A DNA stretch of 9,935 bases, from NCBI GenBank assembly GCA_016779285.1, contig JADHNV010000036.1, positions 1-9,935 on the forward strand, in the 5' to 3' direction. Positions 1 through 6,326 of the stretch are shown one piece after another (position 1 is the stretch's first letter; each line of letters begins with the position of its first letter). The stretch is from SAR86 cluster bacterium. GTDB lineage: Bacteria > Pseudomonadota > Gammaproteobacteria > Magnimaribacterales > D2472. A program made the position numbers and the translations under genes. Below the pieces are notes generated by a model. That model did no database searches and had not been told where the DNA came from. It was given only the letters and a program-made list of their open reading frames with translations.

Positions 1-2
1 CC

Positions 3-635
3 CTCGAATCTCACTTTAGGCAGGCAAGACAAAAAAACGAAATTGAAGTTATGGAACTAGACGAAGGCATGGTGCAATGGGGATTGAGAGCGGCAGCCAT
101 GAACTTGCCATTTTTACCGACTCGGGTTGGTCTAGGCACAGATGTTTTAACCCATAATCCGGAACTAGAGTATGTTTCTTCTCCATATTCTGACGCCGAA
201 AAACTTATTGCAATGCCTGCTCTTAAGCTTGATGTTGCTTTAATACATGTAAATAAATCTGATGAAAAAGGTAACACTCAGATAGTTGGACCTGACCCAT
301 TCTTTGATGAGCTTTTTGCAAGAGCTGCTAGCAAAACTTTCGTATCATCTGAGGAGGTTGTGTCTACTCAAGAATTGGGGGGCAAGGATGGCGCAATTTT
401 TAACAGGTTTGAAAGAAGCCTTGTGACAGGAGTTTTACATGCACCTTGCGGCGCTCATCCAACTTCTTGCGCACCAAACTATGGTTTTGATATGAAACAC
501 CTTAAAGAATATTCTGAAGCAGCAAAATCCTTTGATGAATATAGCTCCAAATATTTAAACAAGACTCATCAAGAGTACATTGACTCAGTTGGTGGGTCAG
601 AAGCAATCCTAAGCATACCTTTACCACAGTTTTAA
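3..635 (+). CDS. ipdA: IpdA, alpha subunit of the steroid ring-C hydrolase IpdAB (COCHEA-CoA hydrolase), 5' partial
   Basis: With IpdB this subunit forms a cytosolic CoA-transferase-fold enzyme that hydrolyses the six-membered ring of COCHEA-CoA late in steroid breakdown. The reading frame is open from base 3, so the gene enters from the left; about 210 residues are present against roughly 290 for the whole family protein, so about 80 N-terminal residues are missing. The internal ATG at 51 is not the start, because codons before it (ending IEVMELDEGM) match the family. Recognised IpdA blocks include MELDEGM, LPFLPTRVGLG, SPY, LIAMPALKLDVA and APxYGxD near the C-terminus. The Glu of the DEG motif (codon 63-65) is my candidate for the catalytic Glu reported for the A subunit of Rhodococcus IpdAB; that residue match is inferred. 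A single base separates the stop from ipdB, which fits a heteromeric partner. Family identity is very likely. Confidence 0.93.
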   Translation, partial: LESHFRQARQKNEIEVMELDEGMVQWGLRAAAMNLPFLPTRVGLGTDVLTHNPELEYVSSPYSDAEKLIAMPALKLDVALIHVNKSDEKGNTQIVGPDPFFDELFARAASKTFVSSEEVVSTQELGGKDGAIFNRFERSLVTGVLHAPCGAHPTSCAPNYGFDMKHLKEYSEAAKSFDEYSSKYLNKTHQEYIDSVGGSEAILSIPLPQF

Positions 636-636
636 A

Positions 637-1392
637 ATGTCAGAATCCATTTCATTAGCAGAAATTTGTATTAGCGCTTCTTCTAAAGCCTGGGAAGGCG
701 AGGGAGAAATACTTGCCACTGGCATAGGTTTGATCCCAAGAATTGCCGCAGGTTTAGCTAAGCTTACTCACAACCCAGATTTAATGATGACTGACGGTGA
801 AACTTATTTGATTTCAAGTCCAGCACCAATGGGTAAAAGAGATATTTCTCATGATCAGGTTGAGGGCTATATGAGCTATAGTCGTGTGTTTGAGAATCTT
901 TGGGGTGGCAAAAGGCATGCCATGGTCACGCCAACACAAATAGACTCGTTAGGACAGACAAACATTAGCGCCATTGGTGATTATAATTCTCCTAAAGTAC
1001 AACTTCTTGGGGTCAGAGGTTTTCCAGGAAACTTTATTAATCATAAAAACTCTATTTTTGTACCCAATCATTCCGTAAAAACTTTTGTGAAAGACCAAGT
1101 AGATATGGTTTCTGGAATGGGGTATCAAAATAAGGAATTATCAAATGGGAAGTTTGAAATCAAGCTTGTGGTAACCAACCTTGGCGTTTTTGATTTTAAC
1201 GGAGCTAATAACAATCTTCAGCTGCTTAGTTTGCATCCAGGTGTGAGCGTTGATGAGGTTATTGAAAATACTGGGTTTGATTTAATTATTAGCTCAGATG
1301 AGACCACACCATTGCCTACTAGTGAAGAGCTTTCTTGTATTAGAGAGGTTCTTGACCCTCATGGTATGCGCAACTCAATTTTTGGAGAATAA
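637..1392 (+). CDS. ipdB: IpdB, beta subunit of the steroid ring-C hydrolase IpdAB
   Basis: This is the second subunit of the CoA-transferase-like hydrolase that opens ring C of COCHEA-CoA, giving the chain later thiolysed to MOODA-CoA. The protein has 251 residues, the usual size (about 250). Family blocks in order: LTHNPDLMMTDGE (43-55), EGYMSYSRVFE (76-86), ISAIGD (110-115), LLGVRGFPGN with INH (123-136), VDMVSGMGY (155-163), NLGVFDF (181-187), SLHPGV (198-203), and a C-terminal LPTSEEL and REVLDP. These agree with the mycobacterial protein as I remember it along its whole length. The start follows the ipdA stop by one base, and no strong ribosome site is needed if the two are translationally coupled. 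Ordinary CoA-transferases are the alternative, but the GVRGFPGN and NLGVFDF blocks and the neighbours favour IpdB. Confidence 0.95.
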   Translation: MSESISLAEICISASSKAWEGEGEILATGIGLIPRIAAGLAKLTHNPDLMMTDGETYLISSPAPMGKRDISHDQVEGYMSYSRVFENLWGGKRHAMVTPTQIDSLGQTNISAIGDYNSPKVQLLGVRGFPGNFINHKNSIFVPNHSVKTFVKDQVDMVSGMGYQNKELSNGKFEIKLVVTNLGVFDFNGANNNLQLLSLHPGVSVDEVIENTGFDLIISSDETTPLPTSEELSCIREVLDPHGMRNSIFGE

Positions 1393-1396
1393 CAAT

Positions 1397-2305
1397 ATGC
1401 CTAGAAGCAAACCTACAATCACATACAAAAAGAAAGATGGGATTGCCATCATTTCTATGAATAGACCTGAATACAATAATGCACAAAATGGCAAGATGAC
1501 TTATGACTTAGATAAGGCTTTTAAAAGAGCTGTTGATGATGATGAGATCAAAGTCATTGTTTTGAAAGGAAATGGAAAGCATTTTTCAGCAGGTCATGAT
1601 ATTGGAACGCCTGGGCGGGATGTTGATGTGGAGTATGATCGAAAATCCATGTGGTATGACCATACCAATAAACCTGGTGGAGAGTTTTGGTATGTAAGGG
1701 AGCAAGAAGTTTACTTAAATATGTGTAGGCGTTGGAGAGATATGCCAAAACCAACAATTGCTATGGTTCATGGAGCCTGCGTTGCCGGGGGGTGCATGCT
1801 GGCATGGGTGTGTGATCTGATAGTCGCATCTGAGGATGCATTCTTTGCAGACCCTGTGGTGAGAATGGGAATCCCAGGGGTTGAATATTTTGCTCATCCA
1901 TATGAATTAAATCCAAGAATTGCGAAAGAATTCTTATTTCTTGGAGAGAGAATGTCTGCATCAAGAGCCTATGAAATGGGTATGGTTAATAAAGTAGTTC
2001 CTATAGAGAATCTTGAATCCTCGGTAATGGAGATGGCAACAAAAATATCTGCAATGCCAAGACTGGGATTGACGCTTACTAAACAAGCAATCAATCATGT
2101 TGAAGATCTTCAAGGGAAACGCAATGGCATGGAGGCTGCATTTGCTTGGCATCATTTTTCTCATGCTCATAATGACCTGACTACTGGCAATGTTTTGTCA
2201 GGGTTTGATGCAAAGAAAATGGCTAAATCACAGCGGCCAAAAACCAAAAAAACTGCACCAAAAAAAACAGCCAATAAGACTTCTTTAAAAAAAAGCAAAA
2301 AATAG
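1397..2305 (+). CDS. Divergent crotonase-superfamily (enoyl-CoA hydratase-like) protein with Lys-rich tail
   Basis: This 302-residue member of the crotonase fold presumably acts on a CoA thioester from steroid ring breakdown. The ATG at 1397 is chosen because it lies 8 bases after GGAG (1384-1387) and the crotonase domain starts at once; an in-frame ATG at 1298 would run through the end of ipdB. Visible motifs are HFSAGHDIG (62-70, first oxyanion-hole region), HGACVAGGCMLAWVCDL (125-141, second oxyanion-hole region) and FADPVVRMGIPGVEYF (150-165). The two Glu residues of canonical hydratases are replaced by Met134 and Val154, while Glu163 lies just downstream, a pattern I recall from an actinobacterial subfamily. 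Residues 274-302 hold 12 Lys and 1 Arg, an appended basic tail. It is not EchA20, which is the other crotonase here. The step catalysed is unknown; MOODA-CoA or side-chain beta-oxidation is a guess from context. Confidence 0.88.
   Translation: MPRSKPTITYKKKDGIAIISMNRPEYNNAQNGKMTYDLDKAFKRAVDDDEIKVIVLKGNGKHFSAGHDIGTPGRDVDVEYDRKSMWYDHTNKPGGEFWYVREQEVYLNMCRRWRDMPKPTIAMVHGACVAGGCMLAWVCDLIVASEDAFFADPVVRMGIPGVEYFAHPYELNPRIAKEFLFLGERMSASRAYEMGMVNKVVPIENLESSVMEMATKISAMPRLGLTLTKQAINHVEDLQGKRNGMEAAFAWHHFSHAHNDLTTGNVLSGFDAKKMAKSQRPKTKKTAPKKTANKTSLKKSKK
2216..2302 (+). other. Sequence coding a Lys-rich, histone-H1-like C-terminal tail
   Basis: These 29 codons (residues 274-302 of the divergent crotonase) encode 12 lysines and one arginine mixed with Thr, Ala, Pro and Ser, with no hydrophobic core. 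The DNA carries several A runs of 6-8 bases, for example 2287-2294. The crotonase fold normally ends before this region, so the tail is an added disordered extension. The A runs are also places where polymerase or ribosome slippage, or assembly error, could change the ending. Its role is unknown. Confidence 0.8.
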
Positions 2306-2307
2306 AA

Positions 2308-2320
2308 GAGAGGAATCATT
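2308..2320 (+). promoter_or_regulatory. Ribosome binding site and probable ATT start of ipdC
   Basis: A purine-rich GAGAGGA (2308-2314) lies just after the TAG stop of the crotonase (2303-2305) and 3-4 bases before ATT at 2318. Reading back from ATG 2372 in frame, there is no ATG, GTG or TTG between that TAG and 2372. Yet the codons in between encode the conserved N-terminus of IpdC. ATT at 2318 is therefore the best start; ATC at 2315 is less likely because it lies too close to the ribosome site. The spacing is somewhat short, which would suit low-level or coupled initiation. Confidence 0.6.
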
Positions 2321-3373
2321 AATAAGTTAACAGACATTCTCGGTTGTGAATACCCAATCATTCAAACAGCAATGGGTTGGGTTGCTATGCCTCAGTTAGT
2401 TGCTGCTTCCTCAAATGCTGGCGCTTTCGGGTTCTTAGCATTGGCCACAGCCGGTCCTGAAGAGGCAATAGATATGATAGAGGAAACGCTGAGCTTGACT
2501 GATAAACCCTTTGGCGTAAATTTTCATATGTTTCAACCAGGAGCTGATAAGATTGTTCAAGCAGTTTTAGATAAAAAAATTAAAGCTGTGAGTTATTCAA
2601 GGTCCCCAACTCCTGAGTATATAAAAGCTTTTAAAGAACAAGGAATTATATGCATACCTACTGTTGGTGCGCTTAAACATGCGATTAAGGCAGAGCAACT
2701 AGGCGCTGATGCCCTTGTGATTCAGGGTTCAGAAGGTGGAGGGCATACTGGATCAACGCCGACAACTTTGTTGCTAAGTTCTGTTCTTGAAAGTGTCAAT
2801 ATACCAGTGGTTGCTGCAGGTGGTTTCCGCGATGGATCTGGATTGGCTGCTTCTATTGCATGGGGTGCATGCGGTATAGCCATGGGAACTCGTTTTATGA
2901 TGACTCAAGAAAGCCCGGTTCCAGGTAAAACTAAGGAAGCATACATTTCAGCCGGGATAGATGAAATTAAAATAACTAAAAAATTCGATGGACTGTCTCA
3001 CCGACTAATTTTTAATAAGTACATAGAAAAAATAGATCGCTCTAACCCCATTTCATTATTTTTTATGTCAATAACTTCTGCTTGGAAGTATAAGCAAATT
3101 ACTAAAGCATCTTTTGGCGATTTATTTAAATCGTTTATTGCCATGCTTAAAGGAGATGATTTAACCATTTCACAATCAATTATGTCGGCTAATAGCCCGG
3201 CAATAATTCAAAAGGCAATGGTAGAGGGATCTCCTGACGAGGGGGCCATGCCATCGGGTCAAGTTGCAGGAATCATAACTAATCTTCCCTCATGTAAGGA
3301 GCTCATTGATCAAATCATGAAAGAATTTAATATTGCAGCTAACAATTTTAAAAAGATTGAGGAGAAATTATGA
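2318..3373 (+). CDS. ipdC: IpdC, FMN-dependent steroid-CoA oxidoreductase (nitronate monooxygenase-like TIM barrel)
   Basis: IpdC acts between IpdF and EchA20, desaturating the ketone made from 5-OH-HIC-CoA so that ring D can be hydrolysed. From the proposed ATT start it has 351 residues, close to the roughly 355 of mycobacterial IpdC. Starting at the first ATG (2372) would remove the first strand of the barrel, including the conserved LTDILGCEYPIIQTAMGW block (residues 5-22). Other visible motifs are DKPFGVN (about 62-68), QGSEGGGHTG (136-145, flavin and active-site loop with its conserved His), AAGGFRDG (166-173) and GIAMGTRF (186-193), the phosphate-binding end of the FMN site. A C-terminal SGQVAGI-LPSCKELI block is typical of IpdC. 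It is read in the same frame as the preceding crotonase and overlaps echA20 by 4 bases (ATGA). Family assignment is strong; the start is inferred. Confidence 0.93.
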   Translation: MNKLTDILGCEYPIIQTAMGWVAMPQLVAASSNAGAFGFLALATAGPEEAIDMIEETLSLTDKPFGVNFHMFQPGADKIVQAVLDKKIKAVSYSRSPTPEYIKAFKEQGIICIPTVGALKHAIKAEQLGADALVIQGSEGGGHTGSTPTTLLLSSVLESVNIPVVAAGGFRDGSGLAASIAWGACGIAMGTRFMMTQESPVPGKTKEAYISAGIDEIKITKKFDGLSHRLIFNKYIEKIDRSNPISLFFMSITSAWKYKQITKASFGDLFKSFIAMLKGDDLTISQSIMSANSPAIIQKAMVEGSPDEGAMPSGQVAGIITNLPSCKELIDQIMKEFNIAANNFKKIEEKL

Positions 3374-4131
3374 GTGTTGAAACCTCTATAAGTGATTATG
3401 TTGCTGAAATAATTTTAGATTGCCCTCCCGTTAATGCATTAACATCAATTGAATGGCTAGATTTAGCAACTAACATTGATAATCTTGCTCATCACAATGA
3501 TGTCAGGGTAATCTTAATATCAGCGAGGGGCAAAGGTTTTTGTGCGGGTGCAGATATCAAAGAGTTGCAGGAGGATCCAACAAAAATTACAGATGTTAAT
3601 GATGGTTGTTGGAAAACAGCAAGAGCAATCCACGTTTCAAATGTTCCTGTAATATCAGCTTGTCATGGCTTTGTTCTTGGAGGGGGTATTTTGCTTGCTG
3701 GAGCTTCTGACATTGTTTTGACAACCGAGGATTCTTATTTTGGCTTACCTGAAATTGATAGGGGCGCCTTGGGTGGTGGAGCGCATTTAAGTAGACTCTT
3801 CCCACTCCAGGCAGTTAGAAAAATGATGTTTACTGGAAAACCCATTTCTGCCCAAAGAGCTTATGAATATGGCTCGATTGAATCTTTGCATCCAGACCTA
3901 GAGTCTGTGCGTGAAGCAGCATTAGTTATTGCCCATGACATAGCTTCAAAGAGCCCTATAGCTATGAACTTAGCTAAAAAAGCATTAAATGAAATCGAAA
4001 ATGGCAATGTTGATGAACATTACAAGTCAGAGCAAACATTTACTTTAGAGTTATATAAATCTAGGGACTCCCAAGAAGCCAGAGATGCATTTGTTGAAAA
4101 AAGAGATGCAGATTTTAAAGATGAACATTAA
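3370..4131 (+). CDS. echA20: EchA20, crotonase-family hydrolase opening steroid ring D
   Basis: EchA20 hydrolyses the five-membered ring of the HIC-derived enone CoA ester to give COCHEA-CoA, the substrate of IpdAB. The 253-residue length is typical (about 247). Family marks are PPVNAL (19-24), FCAGADIKELQ (57-67), the DxNxGC block (75-80), GFVLGGGILLAG (100-111) and FGLPEIDRGALGGGAHLSRL (124-143). Glu128 sits at the second canonical hydratase Glu position, while the first is a Leu or Ile (GGGILLA), as in mycobacterial EchA20. The C-terminal YxxEQxFTxEL and RDAFVEKR blocks also match. The start ATG overlaps the ipdC stop as ATGA, with GAGGAG (3359-3364) five bases before it. Of the two crotonases in the window this is clearly the EchA20 equivalent. 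Confidence 0.93.
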   Translation: MSVETSISDYVAEIILDCPPVNALTSIEWLDLATNIDNLAHHNDVRVILISARGKGFCAGADIKELQEDPTKITDVNDGCWKTARAIHVSNVPVISACHGFVLGGGILLAGASDIVLTTEDSYFGLPEIDRGALGGGAHLSRLFPLQAVRKMMFTGKPISAQRAYEYGSIESLHPDLESVREAALVIAHDIASKSPIAMNLAKKALNEIENGNVDEHYKSEQTFTLELYKSRDSQEARDAFVEKRDADFKDEH

Positions 4132-5272
4132 TTTTACAAATGAGCAAAATACTTTCCGTGATGAGGTGCGTGCTTGGTTAGAGAGCAATGTTCCTCAAAC
4201 TCCTCTTTTATCGTTGGATACGAAGGAGGGCTTTGAGCAACATAGAGAATGGGAGAGAACGCTTAATCAAGGAAATTGGTCAATGGTTACTTGGCCCCAA
4301 GAATATGGAGGCAGAGGATTAGACTTAATTCAATGGTTGATATTTGAAGAGGAATATTATCGCGCTGAAGCTCCAACCAGAGTAAATCAAAATGGAGTGT
4401 TTCTATTGGGTCCAACCTTGATGGAATTTGGAACCCATGAGCAGAAATCTAAGTTTTTAAATGCCATGGCTACTGGCGATCATATTTGGGCCCAAGGTTG
4501 GTCTGAGCCTGGTGCTGGAAGTGATATGGCAGCCATAAGAACGACAGCAGTTCTTGAAGGCGATCGTTATAAAATTAATGGGCAAAAAACTTGGTCATCA
4601 AGAGCAGCCTATGCTGACTGGACCTTTGGTTTATTTAGAACAGACTTGGACTCTGAAAGGCATAAAGGCTTATCTTTTATATTAGTCCCATTAGATTTGC
4701 CTGGAATTACTGTGAGACCCATACCTCAACTAGATGGTGAGCCTGGCTTTGCTGAGATATATTTTGATGATGTGGAGGTTCCTGTGGAGAATCTTGTTGG
4801 CGGCGATGGTGAGGGTTGGAAAATTGCAATGGCAACAGCTGGATTTGAAAGAGGCCTCATGCTCAGAAGCCCAGCTCGCTTTCAACAAACAGCTGCAAAA
4901 TTACTTAAACTTTACCTAGAAAGGCAGGATCAATGCTCTCCAATGATTCAGGCCAAAGTTGTAGAGGCCTGGGTTCAATCAGAGTCTTATGCGTTAAGCA
5001 TTTATCATACTGCTTCAAAAATGCTTGCTGGTGGCTCTATTGGTTCAGAGTCAAGTTTAGGTAAGATTTTTTGGTCTGAGCTTGATCACATGATGCATCA
5101 AACAGCATTAAAAATTTTAGGTGCAAGTGCTGAACTATCTGAAGATCCTCAAAATGATGCAGCAAAATGGATTAAGGGTTTCATGTTTTCATATGCTGGA
5201 CCAATCTATGCTGGCACAAATGAAATTCAAAAAAATATTATCGCCGAAAGATTGTTAGGACTGCCCAGGTAA
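4121..5272 (+). CDS. Acyl-CoA dehydrogenase, FadE30-like, probable catalytic subunit
   Basis: This FAD-dependent enzyme introduces an alpha-beta double bond into an acyl-CoA, most likely the HIP-CoA side chain as proposed for FadE30. The 383 residues are full length. The ATG at 4121 is chosen because MNINFTNEQ followed by FRDEVRAWL is the normal family N-terminus; in-frame ATGs at 4085 and 4106 add an unneeded leader inside echA20. Motifs are WPQEYGGRGL (58-67), WAQGWSEPGAGSDMA (123-137, FAD and substrate contact), GQKTWSS (154-160), FDDVEVPVENLVG (215-227), GFERG (241-245) and YAGTNEIQKNIIAERLLGLPR (363-383). The medium-chain-type catalytic Glu is Ala364 here, whereas Glu243 matches the helix-G position used in isovaleryl-CoA dehydrogenase, so I infer Glu243 is the base. 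It overlaps echA20 by 11 bases and lies 4 bases before a second dehydrogenase subunit. FadE26/28-type side-chain enzymes are alternatives. Confidence 0.87.
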   Translation: MNINFTNEQNTFRDEVRAWLESNVPQTPLLSLDTKEGFEQHREWERTLNQGNWSMVTWPQEYGGRGLDLIQWLIFEEEYYRAEAPTRVNQNGVFLLGPTLMEFGTHEQKSKFLNAMATGDHIWAQGWSEPGAGSDMAAIRTTAVLEGDRYKINGQKTWSSRAAYADWTFGLFRTDLDSERHKGLSFILVPLDLPGITVRPIPQLDGEPGFAEIYFDDVEVPVENLVGGDGEGWKIAMATAGFERGLMLRSPARFQQTAAKLLKLYLERQDQCSPMIQAKVVEAWVQSESYALSIYHTASKMLAGGSIGSESSLGKIFWSELDHMMHQTALKILGASAELSEDPQNDAAKWIKGFMFSYAGPIYAGTNEIQKNIIAERLLGLPR

Positions 5273-5276
5273 AAAA

Positions 5277-6314
5277 ATGAACTTTATTTTTACAGAAGAT
5301 CAAATCCAATTTAAAGAAGCTATCAAATCTTTCTTAACAGATGAATGTACCCCTCAATCAATAAGAGAGGGTTGGGAGATAAAGAAGCCTTTCAATCAAG
5401 AGAGGTGGAGTAATTTAATTGATTTGGGTATTTTGAGCTCTAATCTTCCTGAAGAGAAAGGTGGTTTAGGCATCGATCAAGTGACTTTAACCTTAATGGT
5501 TGAAGAGATGGGTTATGCTGGATTACCAGAACCAGCTGCAGAGCAAACTTTTTTAGTCAATGATTTAATCTCTATTTTGCCTCAAAATATTGCTGAAGCG
5601 GTAGAAGATCTCTATGAAGCCGGAACAAAATATATTTCGCTTGCTCATCCCTTGGCTCCCAATCCTTTGTTTGCAAAAGATTCAGCTGGATTAATTCTCT
5701 TGGATGAGTCTGAATGTAAATTCATTTCTAAAGAGAATATAGATCTTGAAATAATCACATCCAATGATCCATCCAGAGAGCTGTATAAAATAAATTCAAT
5801 CAACGATTCAATATCTTCAAATGAAAACTTTACAGAATTAAATGCAGCAGTATCTGCAAGAGGATCTTTAATGACAGCAGCTTTATTGATTGGATTGGCT
5901 CAAAAAATGATAGATTTAAGTTCTGCATATGTGCTGGATAGAACTCAATTTGGTAAGCCAATTGGTTCATTTCAAGCAGTTAAACATATGCTAGCTGATG
6001 TTGCAGTGGCCATAGAGTTTGCAAAACCTGCTGTTTACAGAGCTGCTCATTCTTTATCTGATAATAACTCAAAATTATTATTGCACTGCGCTCATGCTAA
6101 GTTTATGTGTTCACGTGCTGCAGAATTAGCATGCAAAAATAGCATTCAAGCACATGGCGCCATGGGTTACACCTGGGAGATGGATCTTCATATATACATG
6201 AGAAAGGCTTGGTCTATGATGGCATGCTGGGGTAATGAAGATATACAGCAAGATATAATTTTTAAAACATTATCATCATCAAGTGAAGAGCTTGGTGTTT
6301 TGTATACTTTTTAG
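5277..6314 (+). CDS. Acyl-CoA dehydrogenase family protein, probable partner subunit
   Basis: A 345-residue acyl-CoA dehydrogenase that is shorter than its neighbour and probably pairs with it in an alpha2-beta2 complex, an arrangement known for steroid acyl-CoA dehydrogenases. The N-terminal helical domain (MNFIFTEDQIQFKEAI) and the C-terminal flavin domain (DRTQFGKPIGSFQAVKHMLAD, 221-241; QAHGAMGYTWEMDLHIYMRK, 291-310) are clear. The middle beta domain (about 115-190) is degenerate, with none of the usual SEPGAGSD motif. No Glu is seen at the helix-G position (SARGSLM, 193-199) or at the medium-chain position, so it may bind FAD without being the catalytic chain. AGGT (5267-5270) lies six bases before the ATG. 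The substrate may be HIP-CoA or MOODA-CoA; FadE31, FadE32 and FadE33 and Comamonas ScdC2 are candidate equivalents that I cannot separate from the sequence alone. Confidence 0.85.
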   Translation: MNFIFTEDQIQFKEAIKSFLTDECTPQSIREGWEIKKPFNQERWSNLIDLGILSSNLPEEKGGLGIDQVTLTLMVEEMGYAGLPEPAAEQTFLVNDLISILPQNIAEAVEDLYEAGTKYISLAHPLAPNPLFAKDSAGLILLDESECKFISKENIDLEIITSNDPSRELYKINSINDSISSNENFTELNAAVSARGSLMTAALLIGLAQKMIDLSSAYVLDRTQFGKPIGSFQAVKHMLADVAVAIEFAKPAVYRAAHSLSDNNSKLLLHCAHAKFMCSRAAELACKNSIQAHGAMGYTWEMDLHIYMRKAWSMMACWGNEDIQQDIIFKTLSSSSEELGVLYTF

Positions 6315-6326
6315 GAGAAATAAAAT

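Noticed and set aside
11..277. Open frame on the - strand across the ipdA fragment
   Set aside because: It lies wholly opposite a confidently identified gene, and its translation is Ser-rich and low in complexity with no recognisable domain.
1161..1168. Palindrome CAAGCTTG as a KstR2-like operator
   Set aside because: It lies inside ipdB coding sequence, lacks the two-base centre I recall for the KstR2 site and is not at a gene start; likely chance.
1298..1396. Upstream ATG start for the divergent crotonase
   Set aside because: It would add 33 residues inside the conserved end of ipdB; ATG 1397 has GGAG at good spacing and begins at the domain edge.
1554..2361. Several - strand open frames opposite the divergent crotonase
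   Set aside because: They are short, overlap each other, lack family motifs and ribosome sites, and mirror the codon bias of the real + strand gene.
2372..2374. ATG as the ipdC start
   Set aside because: It falls inside a conserved block and would remove the first barrel strand; upstream codons are clearly coding.
3596..3805. Open frame on the - strand inside echA20
   Set aside because: Shadow of echA20; no domain, and Gln/His/Pro-rich translation typical of antisense frames.
4734..4919. Alternative + frame within the first acyl-CoA dehydrogenase
   Set aside because: Lies in a second frame of a well supported gene, with no ribosome site or motif.
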